A stretch of 53,980 nt of DNA from Muricomes intestini. GTDB lineage: Bacteria; Bacillota; Clostridia; Lachnospirales; Lachnospiraceae. Below the pieces are notes generated by a model. The model was not told the origin of the DNA. It ran no database searches and worked only from the letters and a program-made list of their open reading frames with translations. Shown here piece after piece: positions 37,789-46,723 of the stretch (the first letter of the stretch is position 1; the number at the start of each line of letters is the position of its first letter). A program made the position numbers and the translations under genes. The stretch lies in NCBI RefSeq assembly GCF_004346165.1, contig NZ_SLZZ01000008.1, positions 1 to 53,980 of the forward strand. Direction: 5' to 3'.

Positions 37789-38562
37789 TCAATATGTATC
37801 CTCCTCCGTTATCAAGTCCTTCCAGCTTCCCCATCTCAACTTTTTAGACTTTGCCCCGGTCCTTTTTCGAAAATTCCGCCAGGCCCCCATTTCACGGATA
37901 GTCTCGGAATCCCCCGATGGTTCATATTCTTCCTCATTGATAGAAAATATATTCTCCTCCGGAAGTCCCTCCTGTTCCTCTTTCATTTCTTCATTTGTTT
38001 CAGAGACTTCGCTTCCTCGTCTTTTTTTCTCATGAATTCTGTATTCATTCATTATTCTTTCCAAATCATAGTTTTCCTGCAAAGTGGCTTTGTGGAGTTC
38101 ATATGCCAGCAAAATCCCCTCTACTTCTTCGTAATCCAGCTTCTTAACAAAGTATTCTGTCATTATATGAAACGCTTCCCCTAATGGCTTCCTTCTTCCC
38201 GGAAGGTAACAGAAAAACCAATTATCCTCCCTAAAGAACACAAACTCCGGGTACAGTAACAACCCATCTGGATTCAGCATATAGCTCCCCAACAGCTTTA
38301 CAACCTCTATCAGACGATTTACAAATATCAGCATATCGTCCTTTCTGATTACAGAAGTCTCAAACATTGTTTTCATTGATACCATGCCGGTCACTACATA
38401 GCTGTATCTGCTTTTTCCATTTATTCCGCATCCTGTTACCTCCAGCAGGCCGGAGATTTTATTTTCCTTCATCATATGTATCTGGTAATCCTCTTCATAA
38501 AGTTTTGATAAATCAACATGCAGTAATACCCTGTTTAATTCTTTTTCATATCCCGTTTTCAT
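37789..38562 (-). CDS. DUF6382-like protein of the Tad operon
   Basis: 257 residues. The N-terminal two thirds (HVDLSKLYEEDYQIHMMKENKISGLL, FETSVIRKDDMLIFVNRLIEVV, FVFFREDNWFFCYLPG) match a domain I recall as DUF6382 in Lachnospiraceae. There it often precedes an FHA domain; none is visible here. From about 175 onward a Glu-rich linker and a short basic end (KKLRWGSWKDL). Overlaps TadE by four bases (ATGA), so it is translationally coupled. Cytoplasmic accessory role in pilus assembly is inferred. Confidence 0.7.
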   Translation of the reverse strand: MKTGYEKELNRVLLHVDLSKLYEEDYQIHMMKENKISGLLEVTGCGINGKSRYSYVVTGMVSMKTMFETSVIRKDDMLIFVNRLIEVVKLLGSYMLNPDGLLLYPEFVFFREDNWFFCYLPGRRKPLGEAFHIMTEYFVKKLDYEEVEGILLAYELHKATLQENYDLERIMNEYRIHEKKRRGSEVSETNEEMKEEQEGLPEENIFSINEEEYEPSGDSETIREMGAWRNFRKRTGAKSKKLRWGSWKDLITEEDTY

Positions 38563-38984
38563 TCTTTTTCCTTTTCTTGTTCTGTCAGAGAATCCAGCAG
38601 TTGTTTCCTTCTAATGTCCTTCTCTGGTTCGGGAATGACCGCTTTTTGTACCACCGAAACCCGCATCCGCCCTTTTCCCGCCTGAGCCGTGACCGCCATG
38701 TCTCCCTTGTTTTTGCTAACCTCAATTCCCGTTAAATGAAGGAAAATCAGTTTTCCCTTCACCCGCTCTCTGTAAAAACTGTGAAGATCTGCTTTATTTT
38801 CCTCTTTCTGTCTTTCCATCTGGGCCCCTAATATCGCTGTTTCTCCTGCGGCGCCAATTAAAACATTTTTGTCATGATAATAAAATACGGTGTAAATAGT
38901 TAATAAAAGCAACAGTATCACCGTCGGCAGGACATAAGCCATCTCTACTGTGATGCTCGCTTTTAACTTTATATTCCTGTTCAA
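38559..38984 (-). CDS. TadE-like pseudopilin/assembly protein
   Basis: 141 residues from a TTG at 38984 with GGAGGGAG. KASITVEMAYVLPTVILLLLLTIYTVFYYH gives a Glu five residues into a hydrophobic helix, the processing site of TadE-type pseudopilins; the rest is a short basic extracytoplasmic domain. Probably cut by the neighbouring TadV peptidase. Four bases after TadV, overlapping the next gene. Confidence 0.75.
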   Translation of the reverse strand: MNRNIKLKASITVEMAYVLPTVILLLLLTIYTVFYYHDKNVLIGAAGETAILGAQMERQKEENKADLHSFYRERVKGKLIFLHLTGIEVSKNKGDMAVTAQAGKGRMRVSVVQKAVIPEPEKDIRRKQLLDSLTEQEKEKE

Positions 38985-38988
38985 TTTG

Positions 38989-39426
38989 TCAACTCCCTCC
39001 AGACCAGAGCCAAATGCAATAGGAGACCAGTAAAAACGGCAGAAAAGGATAACCCGCCCTTTTATTTATCCCCCTATATATCAAAAATGCAGCCGCAAAG
39101 AAAGAGGATAATAAAAATGCACCTATCAGTACCCCCAGAAGGCTCCAAAAACCAAGAAAAATTCCCATTGCCAAAATTACCAGGCTGTCGCCGTATCCCA
39201 ATGCCTCCTCCGTCGCCTTGCTGATAACCAAAAACACCACACCAACTACTGCACCTCCCAGTACTACGATTAACGGTATTTCTGGCTGCCATATCCTCAC
39301 TGCAGCAAAAACTGTCCCCCCCACCGTCACCAGCCAAACCGGTATTCTCTGTATTCGTATATCTATAATAGAGAGTATCGCCAAATACACTCCATACCCT
39401 ATATGAATCAACTCGTTTATTCCCAT
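38989..39426 (-). CDS. Prepilin peptidase, TadV/CpaA type
   Basis: 145 residues, several hydrophobic helices. Two catalytic Asp residues of the A24 family are visible in SIIDIRIQRIP and ALGYGDSLVI (GxGD form). It removes leader peptides of Flp pilin and TadE-like proteins at the cytoplasmic membrane. ATG at 39426 with GGGGAGG. Encoded between the two TadE-like genes. Confidence 0.85.
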   Translation of the reverse strand: MGINELIHIGYGVYLAILSIIDIRIQRIPVWLVTVGGTVFAAVRIWQPEIPLIVVLGGAVVGVVFLVISKATEEALGYGDSLVILAMGIFLGFWSLLGVLIGAFLLSSFFAAAFLIYRGINKRAGYPFLPFLLVSYCIWLWSGGS

Positions 39427-39450
39427 AGCCTCCTCCCCTGTCTGTCACAT

Positions 39451-40248
39451 TTATTTTGAGCATCTGCTGCAGCCCGCTCTTATTCCTGTTTCCGATTTCT
39501 TCACGGCATATATTGTCCGCTTTAATCCACTGCAGCTTAATGAGTTATGGTACTTTCCACCTGTAGTGGTAATATATACGCCTGCAAAGCTATCTCCATG
39601 AACACACTTTTCACATTTATAATATTTTCCGCCGCCTTCATTGCGCATCCCGGAAAGTTCACTGTAGGGAACAAACTGAATGGATAACTGCAGATAAGAG
39701 CACTGGTAATCCTCATGGTAGACTAATCCTGTGTCTGTTATGTATACAATCTTCCCCTCCTCCTGGTTCCCGTCTCTCTTTGAATACCCGGTCCATGCTT
39801 TAACCTTCATCTCATCCTGAAACTTGGCAGTGAGATTAGTAAATTCCGGAAAGGGAAGACGTATTGAATACTCCACAACTGCATAAATTTCTCCACTCAA
39901 AGGGGACATGTATGTTTTGGCACAGCTAAGCCCCGAGCTGCCCCCTGAAAGTATACTTTTATCCATTCTACCGGCTCCCACCGACTCCACAATGTCCCGT
40001 TCAAACTTTATGACATTCACTGCCGGGAACATTACCGTCTCCTCTGCTGCTCTCTTTGCCGCACTTTGCATTCCCTGTTTTATACTTGTCCGTATAGCCT
40101 GTATTTCCAGCAAATAGACTAAGCTTAAAACGGCAAATAGGAAAATCGGAATAACCAACGCTGCTTCTACAGTTACACTTGCTTTTGAGCCCAATACAGA
40201 TGCCCTTTCCTTATTTGAGTTGGATGGGGTTTTATTTGATTGTGACAT
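39451..40248 (-). CDS. TadE-like protein with two tandem Cys/His modules
   Basis: 265 residues. The N-terminus has ASVTVEAALVIPIFLF, the TadE-type hydrophobic helix with a Glu at the processing position. A central beta domain to about 165 is followed by two copies of a module: VYITDTGLVYHEDYQCSYL...CEKC (about 166-225) and VYITTTGGKYHNSLSCSGL...CSRC (about 226-263). Both keep YITxTGxxYHxxxxCxxL and CxxC, so each probably binds zinc or makes disulphides outside the cell. Similar YH...C...CxxC ends are known in secreted nucleases. First of the three TadE/TadV genes. Confidence 0.78.
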   Translation of the reverse strand: MSQSNKTPSNSNKERASVLGSKASVTVEAALVIPIFLFAVLSLVYLLEIQAIRTSIKQGMQSAAKRAAEETVMFPAVNVIKFERDIVESVGAGRMDKSILSGGSSGLSCAKTYMSPLSGEIYAVVEYSIRLPFPEFTNLTAKFQDEMKVKAWTGYSKRDGNQEEGKIVYITDTGLVYHEDYQCSYLQLSIQFVPYSELSGMRNEGGGKYYKCEKCVHGDSFAGVYITTTGGKYHNSLSCSGLKRTIYAVKKSETGIRAGCSRCSK

Positions 40249-40282
40249 CGCAGTTTTTCCTTTCTTAATATTTTTTGCAGTT

Positions 40283-40414
40283 ATTCAGGATGGCAGAAAT
40301 ATTCACGAACAGCCCGTGCAAGCTCGCTTGTTAAGGACCGTTTGTGGATATTTCTATCCGGCGCTTAGCCGAAGCGAGATGAAGCAAAGCTGATTCGAGC
40401 TTACCCTCCTGAAT
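40283..40414. repeat. Palindromic element C inside the Tad operon
   Basis: ATTCAGGA (40283-40290) pairs with TCCTGAAT (40407-40414). Nested arms: GAAATATTCACGAAC (40296-40310) with GTTTGTGGATATTTC (40340-40354), two mismatches; AGCTCG (40321-40326) with CGAGCT (40396-40401); and CGCTTAGCCGAAGCG (hairpin). No ORF. Sits in the only long gap of the operon (40249-40492). Confidence 0.55.
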
Positions 40415-40492
40415 ATCTTCCTGTCGGAAGGGATGACTGACAGGATTAGAAGAAAGGGCATCTATATTGGACTCAAAAGCTTTTCTAGTCTC

Positions 40493-41896
40493 TTATTCGT
40501 ACCCAAAATATACCGGAAATTGGTACGTAAGACCCCTGCGGATCTCTGCCGTATTTTGCAGTCTCAGCTTTACAACACAGGAATCCACACAAAATGTATC
40601 CTTTTTCTCTTCCGTTCTCATGTTCTGCTCCACCCTGTCCAATGCTTTTACAGTCAACTCATCATCATTTTCTAAAAACAGAAGAGCTCTCAGGTAATCC
40701 TCGTAAGTAATTCCCTCCTCTGCATTCATTCCGTCCTGCATATCTTCTTCAGTACCTAGTGTTGTCAGTGAAGAAAGGGATAACTGCCAGTTTTCATTAC
40801 TTTTCATCAATGCAGCCTTTTTGCCCGACAAAAGGCTGCGCAAATCCACTACACTCTCTCCGAAAGCCCACGCTGCCAGCAAGGCCTGCTTTACAACCGC
40901 TGATACTGCCGGCAGGCCTGCCAGTGTTGACAGCGTTAGCGCCAATGCTTCCGCTTCAGCTTGTTTTTTAGTATCGGACTGGAGATATAGGTAGTTTATT
41001 CCAAACCGGATGGCAAGCAACTTTTTTATTACCATTTCCAAGTTTTCTGCATCTGAAGCTTTCCGGCCTATCATATATTCCAGTTCATAGGAAAGGCTTC
41101 TGTTTTCTCCTTTTATATCTGTTGCATTACTAAATTTCTTTAAAAGGTATTCCTGAAACAATAGACGTTCCTCTATGCCATTCATTCCCTGCCGCACATA
41201 AAAACTTCCTCTTCCCCTTCTCAAGTTTCTGCCGCTGGCCTGTTCTTCGGGGATAATCTCCCGGGCAGACAAATGAAATTCTTCCGGGAGCACCAGCTCC
41301 AGAATGCTGGATTGCTTCAATTCCTCCACCAGAGGAAGAGGATTGTCCTCCTCTGGAAGTATAATTTGATTCTCTTTTACAAAATCGTCCAGTTCTCTAT
41401 TGACAGTTTGATCTCTCTGACTTGCTTCTTCCCCCTGCAGTTCCTGCTCTTCCCAAATATCGGTTTTTCCCACCAGTTCGCGGACGGCTGAAATACCATA
41501 TGCCTGTTCCATATATTGCAAAGCCTGCTCCTTAAAGGCGTGTCCTTTCTGGTCAGATAGATACTGGATACCCTGAATATTATGCTCCATGCCGGCAGTG
41601 CCGTAATAATACATATGATCCAGCAAGTTCTGCTCATTAGAAGAACATGTTCCATAACTGCAGTCAATAGCCAGAATTTCATAGTTCTTCAATAATTCAT
41701 TTTGATATTCGCCAAATATGGAAAATATTGCGTTATCCGCGATCAGCCGCTTTTGATTTTTTGACACTTGTACTACTGTGCTTTCAAGCATCGCGGCCAT
41801 AAAGGAAATGAGAAGAACAAAAACAAGACTTAGAAAGGCTGTAATTTCGCCCCGCTGCAAACTAAATGCCTGCACTTTCACTGGTGATTTTTTCAA
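40493..41896 (-). CDS. DUF5702-like Tad operon protein
   Basis: 467 residues. N-terminal GEITAFLSLVFVLLISFMAAMLES is one transmembrane/pseudopilin-like helix; the rest is a large, mostly helical extracytoplasmic domain. I recall such proteins as DUF5702 in clostridial Tad loci. Start is uncertain: the TTG at 41896 lies inside the Flp1 gene with a 35-base overlap, and a GTG at 41881 is possible. A surface component or assembly factor is likely. Confidence 0.7.
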   Translation of the reverse strand: MKKSPVKVQAFSLQRGEITAFLSLVFVLLISFMAAMLESTVVQVSKNQKRLIADNAIFSIFGEYQNELLKNYEILAIDCSYGTCSSNEQNLLDHMYYYGTAGMEHNIQGIQYLSDQKGHAFKEQALQYMEQAYGISAVRELVGKTDIWEEQELQGEEASQRDQTVNRELDDFVKENQIILPEEDNPLPLVEELKQSSILELVLPEEFHLSAREIIPEEQASGRNLRRGRGSFYVRQGMNGIEERLLFQEYLLKKFSNATDIKGENRSLSYELEYMIGRKASDAENLEMVIKKLLAIRFGINYLYLQSDTKKQAEAEALALTLSTLAGLPAVSAVVKQALLAAWAFGESVVDLRSLLSGKKAALMKSNENWQLSLSSLTTLGTEEDMQDGMNAEEGITYEDYLRALLFLENDDELTVKALDRVEQNMRTEEKKDTFCVDSCVVKLRLQNTAEIRRGLTYQFPVYFGYE

Positions 41897-42062
41897 AAAT
41901 GGAGTTTACGAGACTAATTAGCTGTGTTTTAAATATCAAGATAAGGGCAATAATAACGACTAAAATTAAAATCATCTCAACAACTGAAAGTCCCGCGTCA
42001 TCTTTTAATAAATGCTCTATATAAAACAATTTTTCTCTTACTTTGTTTCCAAAACCTTTCAT
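41862..42062 (-). CDS. Flp-type major pilin (Flp1)
   Basis: 66 residues. A short basic leader is followed by DDAGLSVVEMILILVVIIALILIF, giving the Gly-x-x-x-x-Glu type processing site (GLSVVE) ahead of the hydrophobic assembly helix. After cleavage it would be about 40 residues, right for Flp pilins. ATG at 42062 with AGGAGGAA. Between TadC and the DUF5702-like gene. Confidence 0.8.
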   Translation of the reverse strand: MKGFGNKVREKLFYIEHLLKDDAGLSVVEMILILVVIIALILIFKTQLISLVNSIFEKITSESAGI

Positions 42063-42119
42063 ATGTCCTTAGTTCCTCCTTTTGTCTCTCAGTTTTCTGC
42101 TGCTCCTTTAAAGTTCTGC

Positions 42120-43358
42120 CTAAATCTGTATAGTTAAAAACGCAGGCACAACAATAATTATCAATACAATTGCCAACATCATGAACATGGGGCCCAGCAA
42201 TTTTGTTCCCGCTTCCTCTCCTTTTTTACGTGCCTGCTTTTTTCTTTCTTCAAAGGCCTCCGCCGCCTCTCTCCTAAGCAAATCACTCATCCCCTTTGTT
42301 CCTTTTCTCAGATTTTGAGATAATAGGGCGCCAAATTTACGGTAGGAGGGCAGCTGGCACCTGCTGCCGAATCTTTCATAACATTCCCTCTCTGAAACAC
42401 CGCCCTGTATCTCATGCATGGTATACAGCATTTCTTCGTAAGCTGCATGAATCTTCTTTTCTTCTCTCTGCTTTTCATATTCCTGAACCATTTTGAACCA
42501 GGCCTTCCGCACTGTCATCCCTGCCCCAAGAAAAAGGGTAAACTGGCTGACAAGCTGAGGATAATCAGATTCTAATTGTTTTTGCCTAGCCTCTTTTCTT
42601 TGTTTTTCTTTCTGACGCTCTAAAATATAAATGGCACCGGATGCTACGATCCCCAAAACAAATAGACCTAATGCACGGGAATCACCGGCATATCTCCATG
42701 AAACTGGTTTTTCATCCAACTTGTCAGGAAGTATGAGATACGCATCCTCCCTGGTACTTTCCTCCTGTTTCTTAATCTGCTGATTCAGATTTTGGAGTTC
42801 CTTTTCCTTTACATTTAATTTGGGTGGGTAAATATTAGCATAAAAGGTATGTACTGCCTCTTCATCTTTGCAGGAAAGCAGGGCGCGGAGTTCAACCGGT
42901 GTTCCTTCCTCCTGCAAATGTTCTCTCTGCAGCTCACCCATGATATTTACCACATCGTAATTATCAGTTTCCCAGGCAACAGTAATACCGGAATCCGGAA
43001 TCTTATCTATCAGATTCAAATCATATCTGACTTCATCCAGGCTGGTGTTTTCTCCCAATATTAAATTTTCTAACCGGGCTGCACCTTTCTTAAAAATTTC
43101 GGGCAGCTGTTCCTCACTATACTGCTGTTCTCCCACTGTCACAGTAAGAGGCTCTCTCTCTTTTTCCAGGCAAACCTCCAGGTCTATAGCTTTATCTCCC
43201 GCCCCATAGGTGCCTCGTTCGAGAACATACTTTCCCTCCTTGTTCTTTTGCGGTGTATTGTTGTTGTCTGCAAAGAACACTAGCACCGCTAACACACTTA
43301 CCGATAAAAAAACCACACTCATTCTTCTATATACAGAATTCCACATATCCAAACTCAT
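42120..43358 (-). CDS. tadC: TadC-like type II secretion F-domain protein
   Basis: 412 residues. An N-terminal signal/TM helix, a long extracytoplasmic domain (to about 220) unlike short TadC proteins, then helix GLFVLGIVASGAIYIL and a T2SSF domain with LFLGAGMTVRKAWF, ECYERFG and GTKGMSDLLRREAAEAFEERK, closing with a C-terminal helix. It forms the inner-membrane platform together with TadB. Overlaps TadB by four bases; an ATG 12 bases later has better spacing from GAGG. Confidence 0.8.
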   Translation of the reverse strand: MSLDMWNSVYRRMSVVFLSVSVLAVLVFFADNNNTPQKNKEGKYVLERGTYGAGDKAIDLEVCLEKEREPLTVTVGEQQYSEEQLPEIFKKGAARLENLILGENTSLDEVRYDLNLIDKIPDSGITVAWETDNYDVVNIMGELQREHLQEEGTPVELRALLSCKDEEAVHTFYANIYPPKLNVKEKELQNLNQQIKKQEESTREDAYLILPDKLDEKPVSWRYAGDSRALGLFVLGIVASGAIYILERQKEKQRKEARQKQLESDYPQLVSQFTLFLGAGMTVRKAWFKMVQEYEKQREEKKIHAAYEEMLYTMHEIQGGVSERECYERFGSRCQLPSYRKFGALLSQNLRKGTKGMSDLLRREAAEAFEERKKQARKKGEEAGTKLLGPMFMMLAIVLIIIVVPAFLTIQI

Positions 43359-44041
43359 ACCTCAATTTCCACCAGGCTTTTTCCTATTTTATATGCCGCC
43401 CCGTAAATTCCCAGGCAGCAGCTCATCAGTCCCACACCCAACGGATTTTTGTAAAGTACTTCCATAAATTCAGGAAAGGCAAGACGCATGTACAATAAAA
43501 TTCCAAATGGAATGACACACATAACTTTAAATTCCATTTTTTTTGCCGCCAATAGTGTTTGTATTTCTTTCTCCACTTCAATCTTTTCACTGATATCTTT
43601 CACTGCATTTCTAATAATTGTGATACTGTCACCGCCCGTACGTTTGGCTGCTGCAAACACAGTTACAAAATTGCGGACATCTTCCTGATTGACTCTGTCA
43701 GCAAATTCATTCAATACCTGTTCCACCGTCTGATTCATGTCAAGCTGATGAATCATCCTTGCAAATTCCTTTCTGATTCTGGTATCTTTCCTGAAAAGAG
43801 GTTTTATATCCTTTGCTGTCTCACGTACCGCATTCTCCACGGAGTATCCCACATTCAGTGCTGAGGCCAACGCTTGTATGCTTTCTTTAAACTGCTCTCT
43901 GAATTCTGCTTCCTTTACCCTGCATCTGTCCTTCTGCCATGCCCGCAGATAATAACAAAGAGTAGGCAAAACCAGCAAACCAGCTGTCCATGTATCATAA
44001 AATAAATATGCCGCCGTCGCCATCAGAGCTGTCCCTTTCAC
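43355..44041 (-). CDS. tadB: TadB-like type II secretion F-domain protein
   Basis: 228 residues. Short N-terminal helices, then T2SSF block FKESIQALASALNVGYSVENAVRETAKDIKPLFRKD and VFAAAKRTGGDSITIIRNAVKDISEKIEVEKEIQTLL, two C-terminal helices. The GTG at 44041 has a distant GAGG; an ATG at 44023 with AAAGGG is an alternative. Inner-membrane platform for the Flp pilus, 19 bases after CpaF. Confidence 0.85.
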   Translation of the reverse strand: MKGTALMATAAYLFYDTWTAGLLVLPTLCYYLRAWQKDRCRVKEAEFREQFKESIQALASALNVGYSVENAVRETAKDIKPLFRKDTRIRKEFARMIHQLDMNQTVEQVLNEFADRVNQEDVRNFVTVFAAAKRTGGDSITIIRNAVKDISEKIEVEKEIQTLLAAKKMEFKVMCVIPFGILLYMRLAFPEFMEVLYKNPLGVGLMSCCLGIYGAAYKIGKSLVEIEV

Positions 44042-44060
44042 AGCTGCAAATGCATATTCC

Positions 44061-45254
44061 TCAGGCCGTATATCCTGCTGCCAGCAGTTTTTCCCTATGA
44101 ACCAGTTCTTCCACTTTCATAAGCTTTCCTTGAATTTCCCCATTTCCCGTTCCCTCCTCTCTAAATTCATACAATGTCTGAGTCCGCACCTTTCCCTCCT
44201 CATATCCCACCACCTCTGCTATCTCCAGCACCTTTCTGCTCTTATCTCTTAAACGCCCCAGGTGGATAATAATGTCAATTGCCGATGCAATCTGTCTCTG
44301 AATGGCAGCAAGGGGCATATCTATTCCCATCATCATCATAGTCTCCAGTCTGTGCAGCATGTCCGTTGGATTGTTGGCATGGCCTGTAGACATAGATCCA
44401 CTGTGCCCGTTGAGCATTGCAGAAGATATCATATCCACGGTCTCCTCACCTCTTACCTCTCCGACAAGAATTCTGTCAGGCCTCATTCTAAGTGCAGCTT
44501 TTATCAAATCCCGGATAGTCACGGCACCTTCCCCTTCCAGATTTACGTTTCTTGTCTCAAGCCTGACCAGATTAGGCACTTCTTTTATCTGAAGCTCCGC
44601 ATTATCCTCGATGGTAATCAGCCGTTCATCTTTTGGAATATAATCAGATAAGGCATTTAAAAAGGTTGTCTTCCCTGCACCTGTTCCACCGCTGACAAAA
44701 ATGTTGTATTTGGCACGGACTAACACTTCCAGAAACTCCGCTGCCTCGGCACTGATACTCCCCCATGAAATCAACTGTTCCATCGTTACTTTTTCCCGGG
44801 GGAACTTTCTGATTGTCATAATAGGGCCGTTTAGTGCCACGGGCTTCAGCACCACGTTCACACGGGAACCATCTTCGAGCCTGGCATCTGCAATCGGTGA
44901 CGCTTCATTGACATACCTATTTGTTCCCGCCACTACCTGCTGTATCACATCCTCCAGTCTGGCCGCTGACAAGAAATGCTTGTCTGATGGATAAACCCGC
45001 CCGTCTTTTTCAAGGAATATATTATCCGTCCCATTAACCATAATCTCCGTAATGTCTTCATCCTCAATTAAATCCTGCAGGATATCAAGTTTTCTAAACG
45101 CATTGAATAACTCCTTACTCAGATGTATCTTTTCCTGGAGAGGCATATACTTTTGTTCACTAGCTTCATTTAAGACCACATGTATCAGCTCCAGAAGTTC
45201 CTCGTCCTCCATCTCATGCTCCATGTCCATTTGCCGCAGTACTTTATCATACAT
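44061..45254 (-). CDS. tadA: TadA/CpaF secretion ATPase
   Basis: 397 residues. Walker A GGTGAGKTT (about residue 190), Asp box ITIEDNAELQI, Walker B-like RPDRILVGEVRGEE and His box STGHANNPTDMLHRLETM are intact, with an N-terminal domain bearing DITEIMVNG. A hexameric ATPase that powers pilin assembly from the cytoplasm. ATG at 45254, 14 bases after the CpaE-like gene. Confidence 0.93.
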   Translation of the reverse strand: MYDKVLRQMDMEHEMEDEELLELIHVVLNEASEQKYMPLQEKIHLSKELFNAFRKLDILQDLIEDEDITEIMVNGTDNIFLEKDGRVYPSDKHFLSAARLEDVIQQVVAGTNRYVNEASPIADARLEDGSRVNVVLKPVALNGPIMTIRKFPREKVTMEQLISWGSISAEAAEFLEVLVRAKYNIFVSGGTGAGKTTFLNALSDYIPKDERLITIEDNAELQIKEVPNLVRLETRNVNLEGEGAVTIRDLIKAALRMRPDRILVGEVRGEETVDMISSAMLNGHSGSMSTGHANNPTDMLHRLETMMMMGIDMPLAAIQRQIASAIDIIIHLGRLRDKSRKVLEIAEVVGYEEGKVRTQTLYEFREEGTGNGEIQGKLMKVEELVHREKLLAAGYTA

Positions 45255-45268
45255 TTCTTCCAGCCTGT

Positions 45269-46201
45269 TTATGTGTCCTCACCTGCCCTTACCTCAATCT
45301 TTTTCTGTATCGTATGCTCCAATACATCCTCATACCCTGTCTGCCTTAAATTTCTGACATACTGCTTAAGCTTAGCCTGCGAAACCGGCTCCTCAATATA
45401 TGGTGTATAGACGGTATAGCACCTTCTTAAAATTTCATACAAACCGTCGATACCATCCCCTAAGTCAAGAATTACCGTCCTATAGATGCAGTTTGCAAAA
45501 ATCTCCTCAAAAAGATTTATCCATTCTTTCTCCTTCACAGACCTTAAGTCCTGTATTACAGGCATTGGGGAGATATAATCCAGGCCTTTAACCTGCCCGG
45601 CAATTGCACTGATTCTCAGTCCGAGGTTTCCCGTCTCCTGACGAATGTAGTATAGAAGATCACCCAGGTTCGCTTCCTCTTTCTCTGGAAAATAGTAACC
45701 GTCTCCCGAGTACTCTTCCAGATTCAGATACAGCACCGGACCGCTCTTTGCAAGATCCATCCCCAGATTAATAGCAAATTTTGTCTTGCCAACTCTGTGA
45801 ATGGGAGAGTAAATCCCTATAAGCTGTCCTTTGGTAGTGTTGATGCTTTTTCTTATCAGTGCTTCTCCGGCACTCACTGTCTCTTCCAGAATACTTCCCA
45901 GAATCATGTCGGAAGACTGATACTTGTATATGCCTTTTTCTCCGGGCAACAGTTCTCTCTCACCGCCTTTCACAAGCACATAGCGCTTGTCCGCCTCAAT
46001 CAGCCGTCGCTCTTGTGCAGGATAATCTTCGCCAAGAAGCATAATATGGACAGTCTTTTGCTTTGAAAACTCCTTAAGCTGGTCCAATTCCTGAAACAAG
46101 TGCATCTGAAATCCCAATTCCCTGTGCATGCCTATGGCTTTCATAAGATTTTTGCCATATTCCTGCTCCACATCGCAAATCACAAAATTCTTTGGATGCA
46201 A
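45269..46201 (-). CDS. CpaE/TadZ-like P-loop ATPase
   Basis: 310 residues from a TTG at 46201 with AGGAGG six bases upstream; an in-frame ATG before it has no ribosome site. The N-terminus (FVICDVEQEYGKNLMKAI) is receiver-like, as in TadZ. The MinD-like domain starts at IGIYSPIHRVGKTKFAINL, a deviant Walker A, and has VILDLGDGIDGLYEIL for Walker B. It places the Tad apparatus in the cell. First gene of the Tad operon. Confidence 0.85.
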   Translation of the reverse strand: MHPKNFVICDVEQEYGKNLMKAIGMHRELGFQMHLFQELDQLKEFSKQKTVHIMLLGEDYPAQERRLIEADKRYVLVKGGERELLPGEKGIYKYQSSDMILGSILEETVSAGEALIRKSINTTKGQLIGIYSPIHRVGKTKFAINLGMDLAKSGPVLYLNLEEYSGDGYYFPEKEEANLGDLLYYIRQETGNLGLRISAIAGQVKGLDYISPMPVIQDLRSVKEKEWINLFEEIFANCIYRTVILDLGDGIDGLYEILRRCYTVYTPYIEEPVSQAKLKQYVRNLRQTGYEDVLEHTIQKKIEVRAGEDT

Positions 46202-46375
46202 CCTATCCCTCCTGTTCATTTGTAAAATAAAACTTTGAAAATATTGCTGCGACCCTGCAGCATGATTCAATCATGATGGTCAAATCTAATATAACAATCC
46301 AACCCAAGAAACATCCGGCACCTGGAACCAGTGCCTGAATGAAACAGCAGTTTGAGTAACTACTGTATAAATCGT

Positions 46376-46404
46376 ATTATAAATATAGATTTTAGAAATG
46401 TCTA
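46376..46404 (-). promoter_or_regulatory. Promoter of the Tad operon
   Basis: Minus strand: TAGACA (46404-46399), 17-bp spacer, TATAAT (46381-46376). A GGCA...TGCC hairpin (about 46317-46335) lies in the leader. Confidence 0.65.
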
Positions 46405-46418
46405 TACCAATTTCTAAA
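46391..46418. promoter_or_regulatory. Dyad over Tad promoter
   Basis: TTTAGAAA (46391-46398) and TTTCTAAA (46411-46418), perfect arms 12 bases apart bracketing the -35. Possible repressor or activator site. Confidence 0.45.
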
Positions 46419-46440
46419 TTTGCACTTTTTTGTAAAAACC

Positions 46441-46650
46441 TCACAAATTTTGGTAAAATAAAATACCATAGAGAAGACAGACTCCCGGAATTCCAAGGCC
46501 TCCCGCTGTCAAAAAGGATACCACGTTCAAACCTACACTCAATGTATCACTCCCATGAAGTAAATATTGATTGATCAAATAAATTAACCCCATTCCAAGA
46601 ACAGCACGGATGACAAAATTTACAACCGTTGATGCCAATTTATTTTCCAT
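46441..46650 (-). CDS. bofA: BofA-like pro-sigma-K processing inhibitor
   Basis: 69 residues from the ATG at 46650 with GGAAGGAG. Two hydrophobic helices, with GLNVVSFLTAGGLGIPGVCLLYG as the conserved C-terminal BofA block. In Bacillus, BofA controls pro-sigma-K cleavage by SpoIVFB; in clostridia the target is less clear. Last gene of the amidase-Sua5-upp-comEB-bofA group. Its presence supports an endospore-forming lineage. Confidence 0.85.
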   Translation of the reverse strand: MENKLASTVVNFVIRAVLGMGLIYLINQYLLHGSDTLSVGLNVVSFLTAGGLGIPGVCLLYGILFYQNL

Positions 46651-46723
46651 ACTCCTTCCCTCCAATCTGCATATATGACATACTATTCAAATTGGTTCAG
46701 GAATATTCCGCCTTCCCTGTAAT

